Part shown: in pieces, positions 8,739 through 17,772 of the stretch
How the letters are laid out: the number at the start of each line of letters is the position of its first letter
How positions within the stretch are numbered: the stretch's first letter is position 1
Assembly: GCF_900198365.1 (NCBI RefSeq)
Contig: NZ_FZMS01000004.1
Location: forward strand, 1-35,993
Origin: Helicobacter bilis
GTDB lineage: Bacteria > Campylobacterota > Campylobacteria > Campylobacterales > Helicobacteraceae
DNA length: 35,993 bases
Reading direction: 5' to 3'
Program-made: the position numbers and the translations under genes
The notes under the pieces: model-generated
The model's database searches: none
Told to the model about the DNA's origin: nothing
The model's input: only the letters and a program-made list of their open reading frames with translations

Positions 8739-9061
8739 GGCTTTTAAAGTGAATTTGGGTGAAGTCGTGGAATCTATCTTATTTTCATGTTTGTAAATAT
8801 ATGTGGAATGTCTTTTCTGGTTGTTCATATTGGTTGGTTATTTCATTGTGTAGCACAACATGGATTAGATATTTAATGTAAAAAATATTTAATCCGACAT
8901 TTATAATTTTACAACAATAATATGAAGTCATTTGTTTTTTATAGTATACAAAGCTAATATTTAAGCACATCTAGCTCTGCATTGTATGCCATCGTGTTGC
9001 TAACAAAAACATATTATTGTGTTTCACATGTCTCATGTGTTTGTCCTATAGTAAAAGATTA
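8739..9061. other. Intergenic region between csrA and the FkbM methyltransferase (convergent)
   Basis: No supported gene. It contains an inverted repeat, GGATTAGATATT (8862-8873) with AATATTTAATCC (8884-8895), matching at 11 of 12 positions with a 10-base loop. It is not followed by a T run, so it is not a typical terminator. Confidence 0.4.
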
Positions 9062-9989
9062 TTAAAATGAAATTGGAATATTTGGCAATTTCTCACCATT
9101 TGGATAATCAAGATTTGGTATATCACCACATTCATTTAGCAAGGTAAAATCTCTTGGTAATACATCTTTTCTTGCATAACTCACTTCAAATAAGCTTGAA
9201 ATAAAACGATCCTTGACATAAAAATTATGTCCATATGGATTAAAGTGTAAATGTATTGGTTGAAAGGCATGATGAAACCTTTCTAGTATGGCTACATGTC
9301 GTTCTGTTTGCAATGAGGCTCTAGGATCACAATCATGGAATTCTAAAATAATTTGTGAAAAATATTTTTCAAGTATGCTAAAATCAAGCCTTTCAAAAAT
9401 CTCCCATTCCGCCCCTTCAATATCTATTTGCAATATATTATGATCTTTTTCATTGAAGCTATATTGCTGCATAATGTCATCAAAAGTTATTGTTTGATGA
9501 TCTCTTGTCGCTCCAACAAATTTTTTATGAAAAATCATGTTTTTATGTGTATCTGGGGCTTTTTCTATGCTCGCATCATATTGCAATACCAGATAGCCCA
9601 TATTTGCCATTTCTAAATCCCAAGGGGAAAAGTCAGAAACGCCTAGAGAGACTGCCTTTGGTTGTGAGTTTGACAATGGGGGGGGGGGGTAACATCACAT
9701 ATCCACCATCCATTTTGCCACCTATTCGCACAAGATTATCAAGTTTTGCAGGACGCACAGCATTAAGATATTTTTCTGTATTTTCAATGCAAGACTTACG
9801 AGAATCTACTGATACCCATAATCCCATTTGAAGCATTGCAAAGAGTAAATCTTTATGTTCTTCATTTTTCACACAAGCTTGTATCGCATGGCTTGTGCTA
9901 GTAAGTCTCTGCAAAGCATGCAAACCTTCATTAACACCATTTAATCTTCTTTTCACACCGCCTAATGGACTTAAACGCAATTTTCTCAT
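9062..9989 (-). CDS. Phase-variable FkbM-family methyltransferase, frameshifted (OFF) at a poly-C tract
   Basis: Two minus-strand frames form one gene. Residues 1-104 run from the ATG at 9989 through RIGGKMDGGYVML to PPPP, encoded by exactly 12 C after TTA. In this sequence the frame then goes to IVKLTTKG and stops at 9633. One base shifted, the frame continues as SNSQPKAVSLGVSDFSPWD and reaches LQIDIEGAEWEIFERL, the FkbM-type acidic motif, ending at 9062. Removing one C (11 C) gives a continuous protein of about 308 residues. FkbM enzymes O-methylate sugars or other small hydroxyl groups; in Campylobacter, similar poly-G-switched methyltransferases decorate capsule or surface glycans. The exact acceptor is unknown and no glycan locus is adjacent. 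An error in reading the homopolymer is the alternative explanation for the split. Confidence 0.85.
9678..9689 (-). repeat. 12-base homopolymer (C on the coding strand), slipped-strand switch
   Basis: Twelve consecutive G on the plus strand inside the methyltransferase gene. With 12 the gene is out of frame; with 11 (or 8 or 14) it is in frame. Confidence 0.9.
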
Positions 9990-10127
9990 AAATTCAACTC
10001 CGTATTAATTATAAAATAAAGCCTTGTATTATAGCACATATTAAGCTCAAATACTTAGTCTCTAGTGATCCTAAATTCTCATTATCTTGCACCCCTACGC
10101 CCTGCACCCGCCCAAATGGTTGAGTTT

Positions 10128-12365
10128 CTAAAATCCAACTTCAATAGTCCCAAGCACTTCAAATGAAGCATTTGGATCGATTTCAGCGTGGCTTAATACC
10201 ACGACAGAATCTAGCTTAAATTGCTCTAATTTAATGCTTAAAGGCATGCGTAATTGTGGATCAACCACTAAGATAACAGGCGTGATATTTCTTTGTAAGA
10301 TTTTCACGCTTTCTTGCTCTACTGCGTCAATTAGCTTTTGCATTTCGCTTGTATTCAGCAGTAAGAATTTTGCACCATGCTGGTCTTTTAGCTTATTTAA
10401 TAAGAAATGCTCAGAATCTTGAGAGAGTGTAACAAGCTTTATATTACCATCTTCAGATTTAAAGACATTTGTAATAACCCTTGAGAGTTTAGATCTTACT
10501 TGCTCCACGATAATTGCAACATCATTTTGCACGCTTGGAGCAATATCTGTGATTGTCTCAAGGATTGTAAGCATATCTTTAATCGGTATGCCCTCATGCA
10601 ACAAGGCTTGTAGCACGCTGCGGATAACGCTGGAAGGCACTTTCTTTGCCTCTTCGATTGCGGCTGGATACTCTTCTTCAAGTCTATCCATAAGTTTTTT
10701 AACTTCATCTTTTGTGATAAACTCTTCAGCGTATTTTTTCACAAGCTCACTCATGTGAGTTGCAATAACCGTTGATGGATCAATAACCGTGTAGCCTTGA
10801 ATAATCGCGTCTTCTTTTAAATTCGCATCAATCCACATAGCATCAAGCCCAAAGGCTGGCTCTTTTGTGGGGATACCATCAATCTCTTTTGCTACCATGC
10901 CTGTATTCATAGCAAGGAATTTATCTGGCATCACTTCACCGCTACCAATTTCAATACCTTTTAAGAAAAATTGATAAGTTGTAGGTCCAATGCCCGGGTC
11001 ATCTGTCATACGGATTTGAGGCATTAAAAAGCCATAGTCTCTTGCTATCTTTTTTCGGATTCCACGCACTCTCTCTAGTAAATCTCCGCCTTGATCCACT
11101 GCGGCAAGACGGATTAAATGATAGCCTAAATGTAACTCTAAAAATTCTACTTTTAGCACTTCATTAATGGCTTTTTCTTCTTCTTTTTTGATTTCTTCTT
11201 GTGTTTTTGGTGGTCGTTTTGGTGCTGGTTCTTGTATCGGCACTTTTTCCCCGCTTGCTTGTGCTGCCTTTTTTGCAACTTGTTTTTCTTTTGCTTTTTT
11301 ATTGCCAAAACCGCCTATTAATTGATTGAATTTCGCAAATACAGAATCTTCATTATCCCTACTAATAAGCCATGCAGCAAACCAAAACACAGCACCAACA
11401 AATGCAAGTGGTAAGGTAGGAAAGCTTGGGGCAAGTGAGAATATAAAGAGAATAAAGCCTACAATAATGAGTGTTTTTGATTTGTCTGTTAATTGCTTTA
11501 CAAGATTGTTTGCAAAGTTTTCTTCTTCACCTTTTGTAGTCCGTGTCGCTACGATACCTGTGGCAGTAGCTACAATTAGGGCTGGGATTTGTCCCACTAG
11601 ACCATCACCGATAGTAAGAATGGTAAATACTTTTGCCGCTTCTGCCATTGTCATATCATTTTGAAATACGCCTATACAAAATCCACCGATAATATTAATG
11701 ATAGTAATGATAATAGCAGCGATAGCATCGCCCTTTACAAACTTACTCGCACCATCCATTGCACCATAAAAGTCGGCTTCTTGCGCTAAACTTTCACGCC
11801 TTTGCTTTGCTTCTTTCTCATCAATTAGCCCTGCATTCATATCCGCATCAATTGCCATTTGCTTACCGGGCATCGCATCAAGGGCAAAACGCGCTCTAAC
11901 TTCTGTTACACGCGTTGAACCATTTGTGATAACAAGAAGATTCACTATAATAAGAATCACAAAGATGATAACACCAATGGTATAGCTACCACTTGCTACA
12001 AACTCGCCAAATGCTTCTACAATGCGACTCACATGTGCTGCACCATTGCTACCCTCGCTAAGAATCATACGCGTTGTAGCTACATTTAGGGCGAGTCGAT
12101 ACGCCGTTACAAATAAAAGCAGGGTTGGAAAAGTAGAAAAATCCATAGGTTTATTAATGTAAAGTGCGATTAAGATAATAAGAATAGATAGGGCAATAGA
12201 AATGGTTAGTAATAAATCAAGCATAGGTGCTGGTAGTGGCACAATGATGACTGCTAGAATCATCACTACAAACACCACAACACCAAGATCCTTTGACTTC
12301 CCAATAAGCTTTAGAAACGGAAAAGCTCGTTGTAGAATACCACCATTTTGTTCTTTGTCTGCCAT
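10128..12365 (-). CDS. flhA: Flagellar biosynthesis protein FlhA
   Basis: Core inner-membrane component of the flagellar type III export gate. The 745-residue protein has the standard layout: about eight membrane helices in residues 25-340, including the very conserved [21 protein letters not shown] and the loop with [19 protein letters not shown], then a charged linker (about 365-405, Lys, Glu and Pro rich), then the cytoplasmic domain that docks export chaperones. In H. pylori flhA also adjoins rpsO, as it does here, divergently. FlhA is also needed for expression of class 2 and 3 flagellar genes in Helicobacter. The length is typical and the gene intact. The ribosome site (AAGG) is weak. 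Confidence 0.97.
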   Translation of the reverse strand: MADKEQNGGILQRAFPFLKLIGKSKDLGVVVFVVMILAVIIVPLPAPMLDLLLTISIALSILIILIALYINKPMDFSTFPTLLLFVTAYRLALNVATTRMILSEGSNGAAHVSRIVEAFGEFVASGSYTIGVIIFVILIIVNLLVITNGSTRVTEVRARFALDAMPGKQMAIDADMNAGLIDEKEAKQRRESLAQEADFYGAMDGASKFVKGDAIAAIIITIINIIGGFCIGVFQNDMTMAEAAKVFTILTIGDGLVGQIPALIVATATGIVATRTTKGEEENFANNLVKQLTDKSKTLIIVGFILFIFSLAPSFPTLPLAFVGAVFWFAAWLISRDNEDSVFAKFNQLIGGFGNKKAKEKQVAKKAAQASGEKVPIQEPAPKRPPKTQEEIKKEEEKAINEVLKVEFLELHLGYHLIRLAAVDQGGDLLERVRGIRKKIARDYGFLMPQIRMTDDPGIGPTTYQFFLKGIEIGSGEVMPDKFLAMNTGMVAKEIDGIPTKEPAFGLDAMWIDANLKEDAIIQGYTVIDPSTVIATHMSELVKKYAEEFITKDEVKKLMDRLEEEYPAAIEEAKKVPSSVIRSVLQALLHEGIPIKDMLTILETITDIAPSVQNDVAIIVEQVRSKLSRVITNVFKSEDGNIKLVTLSQDSEHFLLNKLKDQHGAKFLLLNTSEMQKLIDAVEQESVKILQRNITPVILVVDPQLRMPLSIKLEQFKLDSVVVLSHAEIDPNASFEVLGTIEVGF

Positions 12366-12547
12366 AATAATTTTTACCTTAAATTCCTGTTTCTTGTCAT
12401 ATTGATCCTTTAAAAAGGCGAACTACCTTATAAATCCATAGCTGGATATTCCACTTCCTCAGCATAAACAAGTTATTTTAGAATCTAGTTTCCTTTAAGT
12501 TTTTAGAAATAAATTGCATATTTTACCAAAAATATTGAAAAATATGT

Positions 12548-12553
12548 TAAAAT
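12548..12553 (+). promoter_or_regulatory. Putative -10 box (TAAAAT) for rpsO
   Basis: TAAAAT lies 40 bases upstream of the rpsO start in the divergent flhA-rpsO gap. Confidence 0.35.
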
Positions 12554-12592
12554 CCAATCTTTAATTTCATTTTACCATTTATGGAGGTCATC

Positions 12593-12868
12593 ATGGCTAC
12601 TGAATTGGCAAATAAGCAAGAGATTATCTCACAATTTGCTAGAGATTCTAAGGATACAGGCTCAAGTGAAGTGCAGATCGCACTTTTAACACATAGGATT
12701 GCAAATCTCACACAGCATTTAAAAAGCAATCCAAAAGACCACTCAAGTAGATTGGGACTTTTAAAGCTTGTTGGACAAAGAAAAAGTTTGCTGAAGTATT
12801 TAAAGAAAAATAAATATGAAAGCTACATTAAAACTATTAAGGCGTTGAATATTAAAGATAAGGTGTAA
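12593..12868 (+). CDS. rpsO: 30S ribosomal protein S15
   Basis: Primary 16S-rRNA-binding protein of the small-subunit platform. The 91-residue protein has the family signature: [16 protein letters not shown], then [19 protein letters not shown] and [10 protein letters not shown]. The start is the ATG at 12593 ([10 protein letters not shown]), which follows GGAGG at 12583-12587. An upstream in-frame ATG at 12581 would place that ribosome site inside the gene and is rejected. Length is as in H. pylori. It is monocistronic here, followed by almost 500 bases without genes. Confidence 0.97.
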   Translation: MATELANKQEIISQFARDSKDTGSSEVQIALLTHRIANLTQHLKSNPKDHSSRLGLLKLVGQRKSLLKYLKKNKYESYIKTIKALNIKDKV

Positions 12869-13171
12869 TCGCATATTATCTTAATCACGACTTATGACTA
12901 CAAGCTAGATTCTAATGTTTTTTTTGAGATCATTGCAGGACATTTGAAAAGCAAATCTTCTTGGGATAACAGAATCTAGCACATCTTGCTACATTAAGCT
13001 TTTACTCGATTTTTAAGTTTTGCTGTTTATTTTTATACCTTGTGCAACGTGCAACATAATCTGGATACATTTGGTTTCATCAATTATTATGTGCGTGATT
13101 TTAGGATTACCTTTTTGTGTTTTAGATGATAGATTCTAGCTGCATTAGCATGTGGTGTAAAGCAAGTAACT

Positions 13172-13183
13172 TTATTGCAATAA
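13172..13183. promoter_or_regulatory. Perfect palindrome TTATTGCAATAA upstream of ccoN
   Basis: A 12-base perfect palindrome sits between two direct copies of AAGTAAC (13164-13170 and 13182-13188). Dyads of this size fit dimeric regulators, but the sequence matches no operator I can name with confidence. Confidence 0.3.
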
Positions 13184-13282
13184 GTAACACCATGTTATCT
13201 TGTAATATTGTGTTTAGGTTATCGCCATGTTAAAAGTCGTTAATTTTTTATTAACCATTTGCCGTATTTAAGCTATTACTAA

Positions 13283-13288
13283 TAAAAT
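13283..13288 (+). promoter_or_regulatory. Putative -10 box (TAAAAT) for the cco operon
   Basis: TAAAAT lies 60 bases before the ccoN ATG, in the last part of the long intergenic region. It is the best -10 candidate for the operon, though imperfect. Confidence 0.3.
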
Positions 13289-13347
13289 GAATACTAAAAT
13301 TACACTCGTGTTCATGTGACTCAAAATTTTGGAAGAAGGAGACTTGT

Positions 13348-14811
13348 ATGCAAGAGGGCATAAAGCAGTATGACTACTCACTTGCGAAGCTTTTTTTGCT
13401 TGTTTGTATAGCAACGGGCTTTCTAGGTATGTTGATAGGTGTGGTTTTGGCATTTCAGTTGGCAGTTCCAGATTTAAACTATATCGCTGGGGAATATTCT
13501 ATTTTTGGTAGATTGCGACCATTACACACAAATGTGATTATTTATGGTTTTTCATTGAGTGGTATTTGGGCTGGCTGGTATTATTTAGGGCAAAGGGTGC
13601 TTAAAATCACATATCATGACCATCCGTTTTTAAAACTTGTTGGTATGTTGCACTTTTTCATGTATCTTGTGGTGCTTGTGCTAGCACTTTATACATTGTT
13701 TTCTGGGATTACTCAATCAAAAGAGTATGCAGAGCTTCCATGGATTGTGGATCTTTTGGTTGTAGTTACTTGGGTGCTATGGGGCATGAGTATGTTTGGG
13801 TCTATGGCAGTTAGAAGAGAGAAAGTTATCTATATCTCTTTGTGGTATTTCATTGCTACTTTTACTGCTATTTCTGTGCTTTATATCTTTAATAACCTTT
13901 CTGTTCCTACACAATTAGTTACAGGTTATGGTAGCTTTTGGCATAGTATATCTATGTATGCGGGGACAAATGATGCACTGATTCAGTGGTGGTGGGGGCA
14001 TAATGCGGTTGCATTTGTTTTCACTTCTGGTATTATTGGTTTGATTTATTATTTCTTACCAAAGGAATCTGGACAGCCTGTATTCTCATATAAATTAACA
14101 TTATTTTCATTCTGGAGTTTAATGTTTGTATATATTTGGGCTGGCGGACACCATGTTATTTACTCAACCGTGCCAGATTGGGTGCAAACTCTTGGGTCTG
14201 TATTCTCTGTTGTGCTTATTTTACCTTCTTGGGGAACTGCTGTAAATATGCTTTTAACCATGAGAGGGCAGTGGCATCAGCTTAAAGAGTCACCATTAAT
14301 CAAATTCTTGATTCTAGCATCTACTTGGTATATGCTTGCGACACTTGAGGGTCCGATTCAGTCTATTAAATCAGTTAATGCTTTAGCACACTTTACTGAT
14401 TGGATTATTGGACATGTGCATGATGCAGCACTTGGCTGGGTTGCTTTCACTATTATTGCTAGTGTGTATCACATGTTGCCTCGTCTTTATGGTAGAGAAA
14501 TCTATTCTAAAAAGATTATTGAAGCACAATTTTGGATTATGACAATAGGTATTGTATTCTATTTCTCAAGCATGTGGATTGCAGGTATAGTGCAAGGTAT
14601 GATGTGGAGAGATATTACACCTTTAGGTCAGCTTAAATACTCTTTCATTGATACTGTTGCGGTATTAAAACCATACTTTATTATGAGAGGTATTGGTGGA
14701 TTGCTATATCTTGTTGGCTTTGTAATGTTTATCTATAATGTTGTAATGACTATGGTGGCTGCTAGAACTCTTAATAAAGAGCCTGAGTATGCTTCACCTA
14801 TGGCATCTTAA
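13348..14811 (+). CDS. ccoN: cbb3-type cytochrome c oxidase subunit I CcoN
   Basis: Catalytic subunit of the high-affinity terminal oxidase that reduces oxygen to water in microaerobic respiration. The 487-residue protein is almost entirely membrane helices, consistent with the 12-helix fold. Metal-binding histidines are visible: H60 in LHTN for low-spin haem b, H218 in WWWGHNAV and the H268-H269 pair in AGGHHVIYS for CuB, and H348, H356 and H358 in HFTDWIIGHVHDAALGW for the haems. Start at ATG 13348 behind AGAAGGAGA, an excellent ribosome site. It is the first gene of a tight plus-strand operon, nine bases before ccoO. This is probably the main aerobic oxidase, as in H. pylori. Confidence 0.97.
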   Translation: MQEGIKQYDYSLAKLFLLVCIATGFLGMLIGVVLAFQLAVPDLNYIAGEYSIFGRLRPLHTNVIIYGFSLSGIWAGWYYLGQRVLKITYHDHPFLKLVGMLHFFMYLVVLVLALYTLFSGITQSKEYAELPWIVDLLVVVTWVLWGMSMFGSMAVRREKVIYISLWYFIATFTAISVLYIFNNLSVPTQLVTGYGSFWHSISMYAGTNDALIQWWWGHNAVAFVFTSGIIGLIYYFLPKESGQPVFSYKLTLFSFWSLMFVYIWAGGHHVIYSTVPDWVQTLGSVFSVVLILPSWGTAVNMLLTMRGQWHQLKESPLIKFLILASTWYMLATLEGPIQSIKSVNALAHFTDWIIGHVHDAALGWVAFTIIASVYHMLPRLYGREIYSKKIIEAQFWIMTIGIVFYFSSMWIAGIVQGMMWRDITPLGQLKYSFIDTVAVLKPYFIMRGIGGLLYLVGFVMFIYNVVMTMVAARTLNKEPEYASPMAS

Positions 14812-14820
14812 GGAGGCTTT

Positions 14821-15519
14821 ATGTTTGCTTGGTTAGAGAAAAATCCTTTCTTTTTCACAATCGCATTTGTTGTTGTGTTTTCTGTGGCTGGGTTGGTGCA
14901 GATTATCCCTGACTTTAGAAAGTCTTCGCAACCTATAGAGGGTTTGCGTCCGCTAACAGTGCTTGAGACTGCTGGGAGACAAGTATATATTAAAGAGGGT
15001 TGCTACAACTGCCATTCACAGCTTATCCGTGAGTTTAAAAGCGAAGTAATGCGCTATGGTATGTATAGCCTTAGTGGTGAGTATGCTTATGATAGACCAT
15101 TCTTGTGGGGTTCTAAGAGAACTGGACCTGATTTGCATAGGATTGGCGATAGAAGCAGTAGCGACTGGCATGCTAATCACATGTATGATCCAAACTCTGT
15201 TGTGCCTAAGTCCATTATGCCAGCTTATAAACATTTGTATGATAAGGAAATAGATTTTGACACTGCGTATGCAGAAGCATTAACTCAAAAGAAAGTCTTT
15301 AATGTGCCTTATGATGTTGAGGGCTTAAAGACTAGCGTTAAGCTTGGGACTATAGAAGAGGCAAAAGAGCAATTTAAGACTGATGCAGCACAGATTGTAG
15401 AAGAGATGAAGCATAGTCAAACCGCTCAAATGTTTGATGATGGCAATGGTAAGATTACTGAGATTGTCGCACTCATTGCCTATCTTAATAGTTTAGGTTC
15501 AAGTAGAATTGTTAAATAG
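14821..15519 (+). CDS. ccoO: cbb3-type cytochrome c oxidase subunit II CcoO
   Basis: Membrane-anchored monohaem cytochrome c that passes electrons to CcoN. One N-terminal transmembrane helix (about residues 9-30) is followed by a periplasmic domain with the haem motif CYNCH at about 59-63, the GPDLHRIGDR block and a methionine ligand candidate in SIMPAYKHL. The 232-residue length is normal. The ATG follows AAGGAGGC, whose first bases overlap the ccoN stop, so translation is closely linked to ccoN. Confidence 0.96.
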   Translation: MFAWLEKNPFFFTIAFVVVFSVAGLVQIIPDFRKSSQPIEGLRPLTVLETAGRQVYIKEGCYNCHSQLIREFKSEVMRYGMYSLSGEYAYDRPFLWGSKRTGPDLHRIGDRSSSDWHANHMYDPNSVVPKSIMPAYKHLYDKEIDFDTAYAEALTQKKVFNVPYDVEGLKTSVKLGTIEEAKEQFKTDAAQIVEEMKHSQTAQMFDDGNGKITEIVALIAYLNSLGSSRIVK

Positions 15520-15543
15520 ATTGGAATCTAAAAGGAGATTTGT

Positions 15544-15777
15544 ATGAGTCTTGTAATATATGGTTTTGATTTATTGAGTTTAAAGGGGGCTTATTTGCTC
15601 TCTACTATTTTTCTAGCAGTTTGGCTATATGCTTACATTTATCATCTTTATCGCTCTCAAGCGACTGGAAAAATAGATTATGAAAAGTATGGCAAACTTG
15701 CACTTCAAGATTCTTTAGACGATGCGTTAATAGAATCTTGTGATGACAAAAACAACAAGACAGCAGAAAGGAGATAA
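15544..15777 (+). CDS. ccoQ: cbb3 oxidase small subunit CcoQ
   Basis: Small single-helix subunit thought to stabilise the CcoN-CcoO-CcoP complex. The 77-residue product has one transmembrane helix at about residues 12-34, then YHLYRSQATGKIDYEKYGKL and an acidic, polar tail. The ribosome site AAGGAG stands before the ATG. Position between ccoO and ccoP and the conserved YEKYGKLAL stretch support the call. It ends two bases before ccoP. Confidence 0.88.
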   Translation: MSLVIYGFDLLSLKGAYLLSTIFLAVWLYAYIYHLYRSQATGKIDYEKYGKLALQDSLDDALIESCDDKNNKTAERR

Positions 15778-15779
15778 TA

Positions 15780-16667
15780 ATGGGTTGGTTAAGCGATCAT
15801 GTCAATTTACTTGGCTTTATTGGTGCTGTGGTGATTCTTTTACTAACCATTGCAATAGCGTGGTTTTACATTCAAAAGATGAAGACAGAGAGTGTAGGTG
15901 GAGAGCTTACGGAGCATTCATGGGATGGTATTAAAGAGTTTAATAATAATATCCCAACAGGTTGGCTTTTATCCCTTTTGGGACTTATGATATGGGCTGT
16001 TTGGTATATCCTTTTTGGCTATCCTTTGAACGCTTACTCACAAATTGGTGAATACAATCAGGAATCTCATGCCTATAATCAAAAGTTTGAAACCGTGCAT
16101 GCAAATCTAGATTCAGATAAATTGCGTGAAATGGGTGAGCAAATCTTCCTTGTGCAATGCGCACAATGTCATGGTTTAACAGCTGAAGGCAATGATGGTA
16201 AAGCACAGAATCTTACCCATTGGGGTAAGATCGATGGCATTATGGATACTATCCGCAATGGTAGCACAGGGCTTACAAAAGAGAATGGCGAAGAGTTTGG
16301 TGGTATGCCTCCGGGTCTTTTAAGTGAAGAAAAAGATATTCAAGCAGTTGCTCACTATGTAATGAGTGAAATCGTTAAAGACACTTCTATGAAATATGAT
16401 GAAGAGCTAGTAAAAGCTGGAAATGAAATCTATCATAGTGAAGAAAATGGCACATGTTTTCAATGTCATGGTGCTAATGGCGAGGGTGTAGAAGATATGG
16501 GTCCATCACTTCAAACCTATGGAAAAACTGGGTTTTTAGCAAATGTTTTGAAGCATGGCAAAAAAGGCGAAATAGGACTTATGCCATCTTTTGAATATCT
16601 TAATCTAAGTCAAAAAGAAGTAGAAGCTTTGCAGTCATTCATCGCAGCAAAGCAAAAGATTCAGTAA
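15780..16667 (+). CDS. ccoP: cbb3-type cytochrome c oxidase subunit III CcoP (dihaem)
   Basis: Dihaem cytochrome c subunit of the cbb3 oxidase, receiving electrons from periplasmic cytochrome c. Two N-terminal hydrophobic helices (about 9-31 and 61-80) anchor a periplasmic part with two cytochrome c domains. The haem motifs are CAQCH at 127-131 and CFQCH at 226-230, with MPPG and MPSF loops supplying methionine ligands. The 295-residue length is normal. The start follows GAAAGGAG. It is followed after 14 bases by the DUF4006 gene. Confidence 0.96.
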   Translation: MGWLSDHVNLLGFIGAVVILLLTIAIAWFYIQKMKTESVGGELTEHSWDGIKEFNNNIPTGWLLSLLGLMIWAVWYILFGYPLNAYSQIGEYNQESHAYNQKFETVHANLDSDKLREMGEQIFLVQCAQCHGLTAEGNDGKAQNLTHWGKIDGIMDTIRNGSTGLTKENGEEFGGMPPGLLSEEKDIQAVAHYVMSEIVKDTSMKYDEELVKAGNEIYHSEENGTCFQCHGANGEGVEDMGPSLQTYGKTGFLANVLKHGKKGEIGLMPSFEYLNLSQKEVEALQSFIAAKQKIQ

Positions 16668-16681
16668 TCTAAGGAGAGTGT

Positions 16682-16891
16682 ATGCAAGCGATTATAAATA
16701 TTCTAAATAGTTTGGTTGGCTTTTTACTTGCCGTGTTGCTTGTAGTGGCTGCAGCAGCGATTGGCGGTTATAATGCTGTAAAGATTCAGCAATCAAGTGC
16801 TACGACATTTTATAGCATTGATTCACATAATCTAAAAAAGAATGACACTGCAAATCGTGATGCGTTTAAAATTGTAGAAAGCAAGGAATAG
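16682..16891 (+). CDS. DUF4006-family small membrane protein
   Basis: A 69-residue protein with one long hydrophobic helix (about residues 8-30) and a polar, probably periplasmic tail containing KIQQSSATTFYSID, which resembles the DUF4006 pattern of Campylobacterota. It directly follows ccoP behind AAGGAG, the same place as in Campylobacter and H. pylori as I recall. Function is unknown; linkage suggests cbb3 assembly or stability. Confidence 0.8.
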   Translation: MQAIINILNSLVGFLLAVLLVVAAAAIGGYNAVKIQQSSATTFYSIDSHNLKKNDTANRDAFKIVESKE

Positions 16892-16901
16892 GAAGGAGTT
16901 T

Positions 16902-17012
16902 ATGATGAAATTTACAGGACTTGAAAAATTTGTAGCACTTGTGCTTGTTGGATTTGGCTTACTTACCATTGTGCTTACGCTTATGCCTTATGAATTTTTG
17001 CATGCAGTATGA
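16902..17012 (+). CDS. 36-residue membrane microprotein in the cco operon
   Basis: A 36-codon gene, MMKFTGLEKFVALVLVGFGL followed by a hydrophobic run and PYEFLHAV. It has a strong ribosome site (GGAAGGAG, 16891-16898) and lies ten bases after the DUF4006 gene. Its stop overlaps the next start (ATGA at 17009-17012), the pattern of translational coupling. It predicts one membrane helix. Such tidy packing between two operon genes makes it very likely to be real. I cannot name the family. It may be an oxidase accessory subunit or assembly helper. Confidence 0.75.
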   Translation: MMKFTGLEKFVALVLVGFGLLTIVLTLMPYEFLHAV

Positions 17013-17770
17013 AGCAAGAAGTGAGTTGCAGTTTGAATAAAGCATATATTTTAATATATATTATTCATTTAGCCATACTGCAAACGTTTATGTTTGCAAA
17101 TGGTAGTAAGCAATCTAGCATTGCAGATACAGAATCTACTCTGCTAGATAAATCTAGCAAAGATTCTAAAACTAATGAAAAATTGGCACAAGGTGCTAGT
17201 GCATATTTGCAAGGGGATATTGATATACTCTCGCAAAATGCACCTACGATCGTGCAAGAACTCTCTAGTATTATATATGAAAAAACGGGTGTAAAAGTCT
17301 TTTTACATGTTGTTAAAAATACGCCGCAAAATGATACACAGACAGATATAAATGCAAAATTTCAAAACAGAAGATCCTGTGAGACTCACATTACAGAACA
17401 AATGCAGGGTAATTATGCTATTATATTTCTTTTCTATAATGACCATGCCATAACGCTAAAAAGCAATTTGCCTTTTTTAAATGATACTCATGCAGCAGAG
17501 TTGCTAGAAGACTATGCCTATCCTTATTTACCCGCTGATTCCGTTGGGACATTGCGATATAATGATGGGGTAAATGAAGGGGTATCAAATCTATATCTTG
17601 CATTAACACATAAAATTGCAAAGCATTATAATTTCGAGCTTAACGCACCAAAACCTATGGAAAACCAAAGCGATGCAACGAAAGTTGTCATATACGCCAT
17701 GTTGCTTATTCTCATTGGCTTGTTTATACTTGTGCGTTTTGGGCTGCTTGCATTTAAGAAAAAAGGATAA
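17009..17770 (+). CDS. Membrane-anchored periplasmic protein of the cco operon (TPM-like?)
   Basis: The 253-residue product has an N-terminal hydrophobic segment (residues about 11-30) that acts as signal or anchor, a polar 180-residue domain and a C-terminal transmembrane helix (about 226-248) ending in FKKKG. This topology places the central domain in the periplasm. Its alpha/beta pattern, with NYAIIFLFYNDHAITLKS in the middle, is loosely like TPM-domain proteins, but I cannot confirm that. A low-complexity SSKDSKTNEK stretch follows the signal region. The start overlaps the 36-residue gene by four bases. Proteins of similar size sit between DUF4006 and the FixH-like gene in related operons, so a role in oxidase biogenesis is inferred. 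Confidence 0.75.
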   Translation: MKQEVSCSLNKAYILIYIIHLAILQTFMFANGSKQSSIADTESTLLDKSSKDSKTNEKLAQGASAYLQGDIDILSQNAPTIVQELSSIIYEKTGVKVFLHVVKNTPQNDTQTDINAKFQNRRSCETHITEQMQGNYAIIFLFYNDHAITLKSNLPFLNDTHAAELLEDYAYPYLPADSVGTLRYNDGVNEGVSNLYLALTHKIAKHYNFELNAPKPMENQSDATKVVIYAMLLILIGLFILVRFGLLAFKKKG

Positions 17771-17772
17771 AG

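Larger units (their letters stand above)
12869..13347. other. Long intergenic region, rpsO to ccoN
   Basis: No supported gene in about 480 bases. It holds a perfect 12-base palindrome, TTATTGCAATAA (13172-13183), inside two AAGTAAC words; a hairpin GTTAAT-TTTTT-ATTAAC (13239-13255); and a TAAAAT -10 candidate at 13283-13288. It probably carries the cco promoter and its regulatory sites. Confidence 0.45.

Noticed and set aside
8862..8895. Hairpin after csrA as a terminator
   Set aside because: The stem is good but no T run follows on either strand.
8785..8970. Minus-strand frame of 61 codons between csrA and the methyltransferase
   Set aside because: No ribosome site or recognisable protein texture; overlaps an inverted repeat.
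9633..9676. Treating the two methyltransferase frames as two separate genes
   Set aside because: The second frame has no ribosome site of its own and joins perfectly to the first when one C is removed.
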